Below, in pieces: positions 24,423-33,517 of a DNA stretch of 64,000 nucleotides. This DNA is from an uncultured Eubacteriales bacterium (GTDB taxonomy: Bacteria > Bacillota > Clostridia > Oscillospirales > Acutalibacteraceae). The position numbers and the translations under genes were made by a program. The stretch is from the NCBI GenBank assembly GCA_934457415.1, contig CAKSHM010000005.1, positions 124,001-188,000 on the forward strand, read 5' to 3'. A model generated the notes under the pieces. The model searched no databases. It was not told where the DNA came from and saw only the letters and a list, made by a program, of their open reading frames with translations. The stretch's first letter is position 1, and every line of letters begins with the position of its first letter.

Positions 24423-25445
24423 TTATAATATCAGCATTGCATCGCCGAAGCTGAAAAATCTGTATTTTTCGTCAACCGCGGTTTTGTAAGCCTTCATAGT
24501 ATTATTATAACCCGCAAAGGCGGAAACAAGCATTATAAGCGTGCTTTCGGGAAGATGAAAATTAGTGATAAGTCCGTCCATACACTTAAAATTATACCCG
24601 GGGTATATAAAAATCGAGGTATCGTCAGCACATTCTTTTATTTCGCCGAATTTTGTAGCCGCGCTTTCAATTGTGCGGCAGCCAGTAGTGCCGACGCATA
24701 TTACCCTTTTTCCGCTGCTTTTTGCGGTGTTTATCATATCTGCCGCCTCTTTAGGAATATAATAATGCTCAGAGTGCATTTTATGGTCCTCAATATTTTC
24801 CGCCTTGACGGGTCTGAATGTTCCAAGCCCCACATGCAAGGTCACATAAGCAAGCTTGACGCCTTTGTTTTTAAGCTTTTCGAGTAATTCTTCGGTAAAA
24901 TGAAGTCCTGCCGTCGGAGCGGCGGCTGACCCTAACTCCTTTGAATAAACGGTCTGATATCTTTCCTTGTCCTTAAGCTTTTCCTTTATGTAAGGCGGAA
25001 ACGGCATTTGCCCGACCTTATCAAGAACCGAGAAAAACTCTCCGTTGCAGGAAAATTTAATAATTCTGTTTCCGTCCTCCAAAACATCAATTACCTCGCA
25101 GGAAAGGTCATCGCAGAACTTGAATTTTTTTCCTGCTTTTGCTTTTTTCCCCGGACCTGCAAGGCATTCCCAAGTGAGCAGATTCTGCTGTTTTAAAAGA
25201 ACGAATTCAACAACAGAGCCTGTATCCTCTCTGACACCGTAAAGGCGGGCAGGCAAAACTCTTGTATTATTAAGAACCAGACAGTCTCCTTCATTTAAAT
25301 AATCAACAATATCATAAAAATGACCGTGCTTTAATTCTCCTGTTTCTTTGCTTAGAATCAGAAGTCTCGAGGAGTCTCTCGGATAAACAGGAGTCTGAGC
25401 AATAAGCTCCTGAGGCAGGTCATAATAAAAATCGGTTGTTTTCAT
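24423..25445 (-). CDS. queA: S-adenosylmethionine:tRNA ribosyltransferase-isomerase
   Basis: A 340-residue enzyme that adds the cyclopentene-epoxide ring to preQ1-modified tRNA. Typical text is seen throughout: FYYDLPQELIAQTPVYPRD at the start, AAPTAGLHFTEELL (~residue 180), LHVGLGTFRPV and a C-terminal LITNFHLPESTLIMLVSA. It is the first gene of queA-tgt-yajC-yrzE-like. GGAGG precedes the ATG. Confidence 0.96.
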   Translation of the reverse strand: MKTTDFYYDLPQELIAQTPVYPRDSSRLLILSKETGELKHGHFYDIVDYLNEGDCLVLNNTRVLPARLYGVREDTGSVVEFVLLKQQNLLTWECLAGPGKKAKAGKKFKFCDDLSCEVIDVLEDGNRIIKFSCNGEFFSVLDKVGQMPFPPYIKEKLKDKERYQTVYSKELGSAAAPTAGLHFTEELLEKLKNKGVKLAYVTLHVGLGTFRPVKAENIEDHKMHSEHYYIPKEAADMINTAKSSGKRVICVGTTGCRTIESAATKFGEIKECADDTSIFIYPGYNFKCMDGLITNFHLPESTLIMLVSAFAGYNNTMKAYKTAVDEKYRFFSFGDAMLIL

Positions 25446-25478
25446 TTGGAAAATCCTCCGTAAAAATAGGTATTTTAA

Positions 25479-25507
25479 TTGACTTTTATATAAGATAATG
25501 GTATATT
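25479..25507 (+). promoter_or_regulatory. Sigma-A promoter candidate of asd-dapA-dapB
   Basis: TTGACT (25479-25484), 17 bases, TATATT (25502-25507), giving a leader of about 75 bases before asd. The region also contains AT-rich sequence that could serve divergent queA. Confidence 0.5.
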
Positions 25508-25591
25508 TATAAAGATAAATAATTATTATATACTATACAATTATATTGCACAAAATGTAATTTGGCAACACTTTTTTAAGGAGAATGTAAA

Positions 25592-26671
25592 ATGAAACAT
25601 TATAATGTCGGAATTATCGGCGCTACGGGAATGGTAGGCCAAAGATTTGCGCTTTTGCTCGCGGATCATCCGTGGTTTAAGGTTACCGCTCTTGCGGCAA
25701 GTCCGAGAAGCGCGGGTAAGACATACGGGGAAGCGGTAAGCAACAGATGGGCTATGACTTCCCCTGTTCCCGAAAATCTTAAAAATATTGTTATTGATGA
25801 TGCGGCTGATATAGAAACCGTTACTAAAAAGGTTGATTTTGTTTTCTGCGCCGTCGATATGAAAAAGGATGAAATTAAGGCACTTGAGGATAGTTATGCG
25901 AAACATGAGTGCCCTGTTATTTCAAATAACAGCGCTCACAGAATGACCGAAGATGTTCCGATGGTTATACCCGAGCTTAATTCTGAGCATATTAAAATAA
26001 TAGACAGCCAAAGAAAAAGACTCGGAACTAAAAAAGGTTTTGTTGCCGTTAAATCAAACTGTTCTCTTCAAAGCTATGTTCCGGCTCTCTACCCTCTTGA
26101 TAAGGAATTCGGAGTTGATAAATGCTTGGTTTGTACCTATCAGGCAATCTCGGGTGCCGGAAAGACCTTTGAGCGCTGGCCCGAAATTATTGATAATGTT
26201 ATTCCTTATATCGGCGGAGAAGAAGAAAAAAGCGAGCAGGAGCCGCTTAAAATTTGGGGTAAAGTGGAAGACGGAAAAATTATTCCTGCCTCCTCTCCGA
26301 AATTTACGGCACAATGCTTAAGAGTTCCTGTTTCAGACGGACACATGGCGGCAGTTTTTGTCAAATTTAAAAATAAGCCCTCAAAAGAGCAAATTTTAAA
26401 GGTTTGGGAGTCTTTCAGCGGAGAACCGCAAAAGCTTAATCTTCCCCATGCTCCTAAACAGTTTTTAAATTATTTTACCGAGAACGATATGCCTCAGACA
26501 AAGCTAAACAGAAATTTAGAGGGCGGAATGGCAATTTCCCTCGGCAGACTCAGAGAAGACACACAGTATGATTATAAATTTGTTTGTCTTTCACATAACA
26601 CCTTGCGCGGAGCCGCAGGCGGCGGAGTTTTATTAGCCGAACTTCTTTGCGCAAAGGGTTATATGGACTAA
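25592..26671 (+). CDS. asd: Aspartate-semialdehyde dehydrogenase
   Basis: A 359-residue NADP enzyme that reduces aspartyl phosphate, the branch point to lysine, threonine and methionine. It has GIIGATGMVGQRF at the N-terminus (dinucleotide fold), catalytic Cys in KSNCSLQSYVPAL (~residue 156) and RVPVSDGHMAAVFV (~248) with the acid-base His. The text matches the archaeal/fungal-type subgroup rather than the enterobacterial one. AAGGAG precedes the ATG. It is first of asd-dapA-dapB. Confidence 0.94.
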   Translation: MKHYNVGIIGATGMVGQRFALLLADHPWFKVTALAASPRSAGKTYGEAVSNRWAMTSPVPENLKNIVIDDAADIETVTKKVDFVFCAVDMKKDEIKALEDSYAKHECPVISNNSAHRMTEDVPMVIPELNSEHIKIIDSQRKRLGTKKGFVAVKSNCSLQSYVPALYPLDKEFGVDKCLVCTYQAISGAGKTFERWPEIIDNVIPYIGGEEEKSEQEPLKIWGKVEDGKIIPASSPKFTAQCLRVPVSDGHMAAVFVKFKNKPSKEQILKVWESFSGEPQKLNLPHAPKQFLNYFTENDMPQTKLNRNLEGGMAISLGRLREDTQYDYKFVCLSHNTLRGAAGGGVLLAELLCAKGYMD

Positions 26672-26692
26672 TTTTAAAAGGGGATAGTTTTT

Positions 26693-27583
26693 ATGAAAAA
26701 AAGAATTTTCACCGGAGCGGCAACTGCACTTATCACTCCTATGAACAGTGACGGGAGCGTTAATTTCGAAGGATTAAAGACTTTGGTTGAAAATCAGATA
26801 AAGGGCGGAATTGACGCGCTCGTTATCTGCGGTACAACCGGAGAAAAGTCCACTCTGCGATATGACGAGCATGTTAAGGTAATTGAAACTGCAAGCGCGG
26901 CCGCCGATAAAAGAGTGCCGATTATTGCCGGTACAGGAAGCAACGATACCGTTTATTCCGTAGAGCTTTGCGCAGATGCTGAAAAAGCCGGCGCAGATGC
27001 GTTTTTGATGGTAACTCCTTATTATAACAAAACATCACAAAGAGGCCTTGTTGCGCATTATAACTATATTGCGGACAGAGTAAATAAGCCGATTATTCTT
27101 TACAATGTTCCGTCAAGAACCGGCGTCGCAATTAAGCCTGAAACCTACAAGGAGCTTTCAAAGCATGAAAATATCGTTGCTGTTAAGGAAGCAAACGGCG
27201 ACCTTTCCTCTGTCGCTCAGACTAAATATCTTTGCGGAGACGACCTTGATATTTATTCGGGGAATGACGATCAGACCGTTCCGATTATGTCGCTCGGCGG
27301 AATAGGTGTCATTTCGGTGCTTTCCAATTTCGCTCCGAAGCAGATGCACGAGCTTTGCATGGCTTATTTAAACGGCGAAACCGACAAGGCTTCCAAATTG
27401 CAGATTAAATACACAGGTCTTATGAATGCGCTTTTCTCAGATGTAAACCCTATTCCTGTTAAAGAGGCTATGAATATTTTAGGCTTTAATGCAGGACCTT
27501 GCAGACTTCCCCTTTATCCGATGACCGAATGCGCAAAGAATAATCTTAAGGAAAAATTAAAAGAGTGCGGATTTAATTTTTAA
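26693..27583 (+). CDS. dapA: 4-hydroxy-tetrahydrodipicolinate synthase
   Basis: A 296-residue TIM-barrel lyase that condenses pyruvate with aspartate semialdehyde. It shows CGTTGEKSTL (residue ~43), catalytic Tyr in LYNVPSRTG (~137) and Schiff-base Lys in AVKEANGD (~164). It lies directly after asd, its substrate supplier, and before dapB, which uses its product. Confidence 0.96.
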   Translation: MKKRIFTGAATALITPMNSDGSVNFEGLKTLVENQIKGGIDALVICGTTGEKSTLRYDEHVKVIETASAAADKRVPIIAGTGSNDTVYSVELCADAEKAGADAFLMVTPYYNKTSQRGLVAHYNYIADRVNKPIILYNVPSRTGVAIKPETYKELSKHENIVAVKEANGDLSSVAQTKYLCGDDLDIYSGNDDQTVPIMSLGGIGVISVLSNFAPKQMHELCMAYLNGETDKASKLQIKYTGLMNALFSDVNPIPVKEAMNILGFNAGPCRLPLYPMTECAKNNLKEKLKECGFNF

Positions 27584-27594
27584 ATTAACAGGAC

Positions 27595-28362
27595 GTGATA
27601 AAATTGCTTAAAATCTTACTTTCGGGCGCCTGCGGGAAAATGGGAAAAACCGTTGCTCTTTGCGCACAGAATGACGAAACCCTGTCAATAATCTGCGGAG
27701 TTGATAAATTCAAAGCGGAACAATATTCGGATTTCCCTGTTTACGGCGATTTTGATAGCGTTAAAGAAAAACCGGATGTAATAATCGACTTTTCAAGTGC
27801 TGATAATCTTTCTTCACTGCTGGAGTTTGCTTTATCTTCTTCCCTGCCTGTTGTAATTGCGACCACGGGATATTCAGACGAGCAAATTGCGGATATAAAA
27901 AAAGCCTCGGAAAAAATACCTGTTTTCTTTACATTCAATTTTTCGCTCGGTGTAAATTTATTAACGGCGCTTTCCAAAAAAGCCGCCGCGGTTTTAGGAG
28001 ACAGCTTTGATATAGAAATTATTGAAAAGCATCATAATCAGAAGATTGACGCACCGTCCGGAACGGCTTTAATGCTTGCGGACGCCATAAACGGTGTTAC
28101 CGGTAATAAGTATAGCTATGAGTTTGACCGCCATTCAAGACGAATGAAACGCCCTCAAAATGAGATAGGAATACATTCGGTAAGAGGCGGAACGATAGTC
28201 GGCGAGCATGAAGTGATTTTTGCGGGCGAGGATGAGGTAGTTACCCTTTCTCACTCGGCATATTCAAAAAAGATTTTTGCAAACGGCGCTTTAAAGGCCG
28301 CAAGGTTTATAAAGAATAAAAAATCAGGAATTTTTGATATGAATGATATTTTAAGCTTATAG
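27595..28362 (+). CDS. dapB: 4-hydroxy-tetrahydrodipicolinate reductase
   Basis: A 255-residue NAD(P)H-dependent reductase, third enzyme of the cluster. It has the N-terminal ILLSGACGKMGKTV cofactor loop, the family signature EKHHNQKIDAPSGTA (~residue 143) with catalytic His and Lys, and GVNLL (~122). The start is GTG 27595 near AGGAC; an in-frame TTG at 27604 is an alternative. Products feed diaminopimelate for the cell wall and spore dipicolinate. Confidence 0.95.
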   Translation: MIKLLKILLSGACGKMGKTVALCAQNDETLSIICGVDKFKAEQYSDFPVYGDFDSVKEKPDVIIDFSSADNLSSLLEFALSSSLPVVIATTGYSDEQIADIKKASEKIPVFFTFNFSLGVNLLTALSKKAAAVLGDSFDIEIIEKHHNQKIDAPSGTALMLADAINGVTGNKYSYEFDRHSRRMKRPQNEIGIHSVRGGTIVGEHEVIFAGEDEVVTLSHSAYSKKIFANGALKAARFIKNKKSGIFDMNDILSL

Positions 28363-28371
28363 TATTTAACG

Positions 28372-28416
28372 ACAGCAACCCATGTTCAAATAAGAACAAG
28401 AGTTGCTGTTTATCTT
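28372..28416 (+). terminator. Terminator after dapB
   Basis: ACAGCAAC pairs with GTTGCTGT around a long loop containing a smaller TGTTC/GAACA stem, then TTTATCTTTT. Confidence 0.65.
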
Positions 28417-28446
28417 TTACAATTAAATTAAATCTTTACTGCAAAA

Positions 28447-28474
28447 GAAAAAAGTTCCGATATAACAATATCAG
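28447..28474. terminator. Bidirectional terminator between dapB and tyrS
   Basis: AAAAAGTTCCGATAT pairs with ATATCAGAACTTTTT (one mismatch) around AACA, with A and T tracts on both sides. It ends the minus-strand tyrS operon and backs up the dapB terminator. Confidence 0.85.
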
Positions 28475-28493
28475 AACTTTTTTATTTTATTTA

Positions 28494-29714
28494 TTATAAT
28501 ATTATTTTTATTACCGATTTTTTACCTTTTTTAAGAATAAAGTCATTTTTAAATTCATCGGCATTAAATGTCTTTTTAGGGTCGCTTATCTTTTCATCAT
28601 TAACGCTTACTCCGCCCTGTATAACAAGTCTTCTTGCCTCGCCGATTGAAGCGGCAAATCCGGCTTTTGTAAGCAAGGTAAGAATTCCTATCTGCGTTTC
28701 ATTAAAATCGGAGTTTTCAAGCTTAACGCTCGGCATATCGGCATGTGAGCCTTTTCCCGAGAAAACAGCTCTTGAGGTTTCCTGTGCCTTTTGAGCCTCT
28801 TCTTCGCCGTGCACAAGCTTTGTAAGCTCATAAGCCAAAATTTCCTTAGCGGTATTAAGCTGACTTCCCTCCCACTTATCCATCTTGTCGATTTCTTCAA
28901 GCGGCAGGAATGTGAGCATTCTTATACATTTTAAAACATCTGCGTCGGCAACATTGCGCCAATACTGATAAAATTCATAAGGAGAGGTTTTTTCAGGGTC
29001 GAGCCATACGGCACCGCCGACGGTCTTTCCCATTTTTTTGCCCTCGGAATTAAGCAATAGCGTAATAGTCATGGCATAAGCGTCCTTGCCGAGCTTTTTT
29101 CTTATAAGTTCTGTACCGCCGAGCATGTTAGACCACTGATCGTCTCCGCCGAACTGCATATTACAGCCGTATTTTTTAAAAAGATGATAAAAGTCATAGC
29201 TTTGCATTATCATATAATTGAATTCAAGAAAGCTGAGGCCCTTTTCCATTCTCTGCTTGTAGCATTCCGCCCTAAGCATGTTATTTACGGAAAAACAAGC
29301 GCCTACGTCTCTTAATAAATCAATGTAATTAAGCTTTAAAAGCCAGTCGGCATTGTTGACCATCATAGCTTTTCCTTCGCCAAACTCTATAAATCGGCTC
29401 ATCTGCTTTTTAAAACAATCACAGTTATGCTGAATTTGCTCGGGGGTCATCATAGAGCGCATATCGGTTCTTCCGGATGGGTCGCCTATATATCCGGTTC
29501 CCCCTCCGATAAGCGCAACGGGGCGGTTGCCTGCCATCTGGAGCCTTTTCATAAGGCACAGCGCCATAAAATGTCCTACATGCAGACTGTCGGCAGTTGG
29601 ATCAAATCCAATATAAAAGGTTGCTTTCCCGTTATTGATTAGCTCTTTAATTTCCTCTTTGTCGGTAACTTGGGCTATAAGTCCTCTGGCAACCAGTTCT
29701 TCATAAATTTTCAT
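28494..29714 (-). CDS. tyrS: Tyrosyl-tRNA synthetase
   Basis: A 406-residue class I synthetase. It shows HVGH (~residue 45), the bacterial TyrRS text GGGTGYIGDPSGR, DQWSNMLGG, and KMGKT as the KMSKS loop, plus a C-terminal S4 RNA-binding domain (RRLVIQGGVSVNDEKI). The start at 29714 follows AGGAGT and overlaps the recN stop by 14 bases. No T-box leader is seen, in contrast to many Firmicutes tyrS genes; expression follows the upstream operon. Confidence 0.95.
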   Translation of the reverse strand: MKIYEELVARGLIAQVTDKEEIKELINNGKATFYIGFDPTADSLHVGHFMALCLMKRLQMAGNRPVALIGGGTGYIGDPSGRTDMRSMMTPEQIQHNCDCFKKQMSRFIEFGEGKAMMVNNADWLLKLNYIDLLRDVGACFSVNNMLRAECYKQRMEKGLSFLEFNYMIMQSYDFYHLFKKYGCNMQFGGDDQWSNMLGGTELIRKKLGKDAYAMTITLLLNSEGKKMGKTVGGAVWLDPEKTSPYEFYQYWRNVADADVLKCIRMLTFLPLEEIDKMDKWEGSQLNTAKEILAYELTKLVHGEEEAQKAQETSRAVFSGKGSHADMPSVKLENSDFNETQIGILTLLTKAGFAASIGEARRLVIQGGVSVNDEKISDPKKTFNADEFKNDFILKKGKKSVIKIIL

Positions 29715-31377
29715 TATTATTACTCCTGTCAAGTAGTTCTTTTGCCGAATTATATAAGCTGTCCGTTAAGCTGTTTCCGGACATAATTCTTGCTATTTCT
29801 TTTATACGTTCCTCGTAAGAAAGCAGAGAAACATTTGTATAAGTTTTACCGTCTTTGACTGTTTTTTCTATCAAATACTGATTATCTGCATTTGCCGCTA
29901 TCTGAGCAAGATGTGTTACGCATAGCACCTGCTTATCGGCGGATGCCTTCTTAAGCTGAATTCCGACCTTTCCTGCTGCTCTACCGCTTATACCGGAGTC
30001 GATTTCGTCGAAAATCAGGGTATCAATTCCGTCCTTATCGGAAAGAACACTTTTTATGGCAAGCATTATTCTTGAAAGCTCGCCGCCCGACGCGATTTTA
30101 TGCAGCGGCTTCATAGCTTCTCCGATATTTGTGCAGATCATAAATTCAATTATATCACATCCGAATTTTGTATATCTTCCCTTTTCATGCTTCATTTGAA
30201 ATGTAACATTCGGCATATCAAGGAATTTTAAAACCGATGTCACTTCCTTGCAGAACTTATTCCCTGCTTTAATTCTTGACTGTGAAAGTCTTTCACCCAG
30301 CTCAACCAATCTTTCGGTAGAAAAATCAAGCTCTTCGGACAGTTTTTCGATTTTTTCATCGGCAGTATCAATCATCTGAAGCTCGTCTTTTAATTCTTCA
30401 AGCTTTGAAAGCATTTGCGCCTCATCGGCATTATATTTAACCGAAAGTCTTCTGAGCGTATCAAGCCTGAGGTTTATTGTCTCAATATCAAGCTCACTGT
30501 ATTCTTCGTTATGGGTTACCGTTCGTATATCCGAGCATATTTCTTCAAGATCGGAAAGAATATCCGCTGCTTTTGAGATGCTTTCCGACATTTCATCGCA
30601 ATCCGAAGCAATCAGGCTTTTTTGGGCATTTTTTATAAGCGACGCGGCGCCGTCAAAATTATCGTCTCCGTTTATAAATGAATATGCCTCATTTAAAGAG
30701 GTTATCATTTTTGAATAATTTTCGGCAATCTTTTGTTTTTTTCTTAAATTTTCCGTTTCACCGATTTTCAGGTCTGCGCCCGAAAGCTCATTTATTTCAA
30801 ATTCAATAAGCTCTTTTCTGCGTTTTTTTTCATCCAGATCCGAAGATAATTCAGCAATTCTTTTTCGTATTGTGTTTAAATTATGAAATTCAGTATAATA
30901 ATCACTTTTAAGCTTTTCATTTTCTGCAAGCCTGTCAACATAAATGTAGTGGTTTTCGGGATCAAGAAGATTCTGATTGTCATGCTGACCGTGAATATTT
31001 ATTAAGTACCTGCCGATATTTTTTAAAATTGATACTGCTGCAGGTCTGCCGTTAATTCTTACGCTGCCGTTTCCCTTAAGCGAAAGCGTGCGGTCGATAA
31101 GAAGCGTTTCGTCTGTTTCTAAATCATAGCCTGCCTCTGTTACGGCGTTTTTGGCAGCTTCGGATAAATTGCAGAACTGGGCAGTAAAATTTGCTGTAAC
31201 GCTGCCGTTCCTTATAAGTTCCTTTGAAGTTCTTTCTCCCAAAATTGCGTTTATAGCGTCGATAATTATGGACTTTCCTGCGCCTGTTTCTCCTGTTAAG
31301 GCTGACAAACCATCAAAAAACTCAATATCCGTTTTTTCTATAACGGCTATATTTTCGATATGTAAGAATTTAAGCAT
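29701..31377 (-). CDS. recN: DNA repair protein RecN
   Basis: A 558-residue SMC-like ATPase: Walker A GETGAGKSII (residue ~30), central coiled coil with a hairpin turn, signature region KIASGGELSRIMLAIK (~435) and Walker B TLIFDEIDSGISG (~460). It acts at double-strand breaks. It follows argR as in Bacillus (ahrC-recN). spoIVB and spo0A, which follow recN in Bacillus, are replaced here by tyrS. Confidence 0.96.
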   Translation of the reverse strand: MLKFLHIENIAVIEKTDIEFFDGLSALTGETGAGKSIIIDAINAILGERTSKELIRNGSVTANFTAQFCNLSEAAKNAVTEAGYDLETDETLLIDRTLSLKGNGSVRINGRPAAVSILKNIGRYLINIHGQHDNQNLLDPENHYIYVDRLAENEKLKSDYYTEFHNLNTIRKRIAELSSDLDEKKRRKELIEFEINELSGADLKIGETENLRKKQKIAENYSKMITSLNEAYSFINGDDNFDGAASLIKNAQKSLIASDCDEMSESISKAADILSDLEEICSDIRTVTHNEEYSELDIETINLRLDTLRRLSVKYNADEAQMLSKLEELKDELQMIDTADEKIEKLSEELDFSTERLVELGERLSQSRIKAGNKFCKEVTSVLKFLDMPNVTFQMKHEKGRYTKFGCDIIEFMICTNIGEAMKPLHKIASGGELSRIMLAIKSVLSDKDGIDTLIFDEIDSGISGRAAGKVGIQLKKASADKQVLCVTHLAQIAANADNQYLIEKTVKDGKTYTNVSLLSYEERIKEIARIMSGNSLTDSLYNSAKELLDRSNNNENL

Positions 31378-31391
31378 TTTCCTTACCGCCG

Positions 31392-31841
31392 TTAAATAAT
31401 ATTTTTAATTTCAGCCGCAAGCTCATCGGCCTTTTCGGTGCTTTTGGTGATAATAAAAATCGTATCATCTCCGGCAACGCTTCCGAGCATATCCTCACTG
31501 AAAAGACTGTCAATTGCCACAGCCGCACTTGAAGCCATACCCGTACGGCATTTTATAACGATATCATTCATTGCGCTGTCAACTCTTATTATTGAGCCCT
31601 TAAGCAGGTCGTTATATTTTCCGCCGCCGTCGCTGTTTGCAAAAGGAGCAATAGAAATGTATCTGTAAACCCCGTTTTCATCATGGCCTTTGATTATTCT
31701 TAATTCTTTAATATCTCTTGATACTGTTGACTGAGTAACATTAAATCCGAGTAAATTAAGTTCTTTTTGAATTTCATCCTGAGTCAAAACGATTTTTTCG
31801 GAAATAATATCCAAAATCTTTTTTTGTCTGCTATCTTTCAT
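31392..31841 (-). CDS. argR: Arginine repressor ArgR/AhrC
   Basis: A 149-residue regulator with a winged-helix N-terminus (DEIQKELNLLGFNVTQSTVSRDIKEL, residues ~18-46, recognised by TQSTVSRDIKEL) and a C-terminal oligomerisation and arginine-binding domain (IIKCRTGMASSAAVAID). It overlaps the nadK stop by 11 bases. No arginine genes lie in the window, so it acts in trans. Its place between tlyA/nadK and recN is the conserved Firmicutes one. Confidence 0.95.
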   Translation of the reverse strand: MKDSRQKKILDIISEKIVLTQDEIQKELNLLGFNVTQSTVSRDIKELRIIKGHDENGVYRYISIAPFANSDGGGKYNDLLKGSIIRVDSAMNDIVIKCRTGMASSAAVAIDSLFSEDMLGSVAGDDTIFIITKSTEKADELAAEIKNII

Positions 31842-32688
31842 GGCTCATACCTCTTGATTCTGAAAATTTTAAGGAAAGAGTTTTATAAAACGAACGGTCA
31901 TTAAGTCTGACAAGCTGAACATGCTTATCCGAACGGGAAATATAAATTTCAGTATAAGGCTTAATATTAGCGGCTTTTCTGCCGTCTACCGTTAAATAAA
32001 TATCGGTTCTTTTTTTAGAAAAGGCTTTTAATTTTATTTCTCTTTCGCTGCCGAGAATAATCGGCTTTGCGGAAAGTGAATGTGAACAGATAGGCGTTAT
32101 ACAAACGCATTCGCTCAACGGATCAATAATCGGTCCTCCTGCGGAAAGTGAATAAGCTGTTGAACCGGTAGGGGTAGAAACAATCAGACCGTCTGCAAGA
32201 TAGTTGATTTTATCCCTGCCGATAAAAGAAGAAATATCAATTATTCTTGAAATATATCCGCTTGTTATTACCGCGTCGTTAAGCGCTTCAAAGCTTGATA
32301 CGGTTTTTCCGTTTTCACAGACACGAATACTTAGCATCATTCTTTTTTCTATTGAATATTCTTTTGTTTTAAGTTTCGATAAAAGGCTGTATTCGCTTTG
32401 CTCGATATCGGCAAGATATCCGAGCCTACCGGCGTTTATACCCAATATCGGTTTATTATCCGCCGCCGCGCGCTTGGCATATCTGATAATTGTTCCGTCG
32501 CCGCCGACGGTGATTATAATATCTGAAATTTTATAAAGCTCATCTTCCGGCGCAAATTTATAACCCTCGCAGCAGATGCTGTTTGGAAGATATGCATCTA
32601 TTCCGTTTGAGGAGAGAAACACTCCTATTTTTTCCACCATTTCGGAAGATCCGCGTTTATCGAGATTTGGAATTAGTGCAACTTTCAT
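31831..32688 (-). CDS. nadK: NAD kinase
   Basis: A 285-residue kinase that makes NADP from NAD. It has the catalytic GGDGT motif (VGGDGTIIRYAKRAA, ~residue 62), NAGRLGYLAD (~83), the ALNDAV version of the NE/D motif and TPTGSTAYSLSAGGPI (~165). The start at 32688 follows GGAGGGC; the frame is open 13 codons further upstream without a ribosome site. Confidence 0.95.
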   Translation of the reverse strand: MKVALIPNLDKRGSSEMVEKIGVFLSSNGIDAYLPNSICCEGYKFAPEDELYKISDIIITVGGDGTIIRYAKRAAADNKPILGINAGRLGYLADIEQSEYSLLSKLKTKEYSIEKRMMLSIRVCENGKTVSSFEALNDAVITSGYISRIIDISSFIGRDKINYLADGLIVSTPTGSTAYSLSAGGPIIDPLSECVCITPICSHSLSAKPIILGSEREIKLKAFSKKRTDIYLTVDGRKAANIKPYTEIYISRSDKHVQLVRLNDRSFYKTLSLKFSESRGMSHER

Positions 32689-32707
32689 TTTGCCCTCCGA
32701 TCCGTAA

Positions 32708-33517
32708 TTATTTATTAAGCTCGGCATAGGAGCTTTCTACTATCTCTTCTGCTGTTACTGTGCAAAGATTTTCTCTGCTTTCATTTTTTTCGATACAGCA
32801 TAAATATTCTATATTTCCCTTAGGGCCTTTAATCGGCGAAAAATCAAGATTTAAAACAGAAAATCCGTTTTTTAAAACAATATCAATAATCTTTTCTATT
32901 ACTGAAATATGCACCGATTTTTCTCTGACAACTCCGTTTTTGCCGACATTTTCCCTGCCTGCTTCAAATTGCGGCTTAATAAGGCATACGGCTTTAGCAT
33001 AATCCTTTAAAAGCGGATTTAAAACAGGCAAAATGAGCGAAAGAGAAATAAAAGAGACATCAACGGAAGCAAAGTCAAGAGGGTCGGGAATTTGCTTGCT
33101 TGTGACATTTCTGAAATTGGTATTTTCAAGGTTAATCACTCTTTCGTCGTTCCTTAAGGTCCAAGCAAGCTGTCCGTAACCTACATCGACCGAATATACC
33201 TTAACAGCACCGTTTTGAAGCATACAATCGGTAAATCCGCCTGTTGAAGCACCGATATCAGCACAAATACAATTATTTAAATCAATGTTAAAATTAGATA
33301 TTGCCTTTTCAAGCTTTAAGCCGCCGCGGCTTACATATTTCAGAGTTTTACCTCTTACTTCAACCGTATCATCGGGCTTTACAAAGGTTCCTGCCTTATC
33401 GCATTTCTGATTATTTACAAATACAATACCTTCCATTATAAGCGCCTTTGCTCTTTCTCTTGACGGCGCAAGACCCTTTTCAACCAAAACTATATCAATT
33501 CGCTCTTTATTCTGCAT
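32708..33517 (-). CDS. tlyA: TlyA-family rRNA 2'-O-methyltransferase
   Basis: A 269-residue protein with an N-terminal S4 domain (RIDIVLVEKGLAPSRERAKA) and a FtsJ-like methyltransferase domain with CADIGASTGGFTDCMLQ (SAM motif I, ~residue 83). TlyA methylates cytidines in 16S and 23S rRNA; the Bacillus homologue is YqxC. The start overlaps the dxs stop by 11 bases. Older annotation as hemolysin is misleading. Confidence 0.93.
   Translation of the reverse strand: MQNKERIDIVLVEKGLAPSRERAKALIMEGIVFVNNQKCDKAGTFVKPDDTVEVRGKTLKYVSRGGLKLEKAISNFNIDLNNCICADIGASTGGFTDCMLQNGAVKVYSVDVGYGQLAWTLRNDERVINLENTNFRNVTSKQIPDPLDFASVDVSFISLSLILPVLNPLLKDYAKAVCLIKPQFEAGRENVGKNGVVREKSVHISVIEKIIDIVLKNGFSVLNLDFSPIKGPKGNIEYLCCIEKNESRENLCTVTAEEIVESSYAELNK

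Noticed and set aside
28494..29714. T-box control of tyrS
   Set aside because: tyrS starts inside the end of recN with no leader in which a T-box could form.
32708..33517. Hemolysin A
   Set aside because: The S4 plus FtsJ layout shows an rRNA methyltransferase; the hemolysin name is historical.
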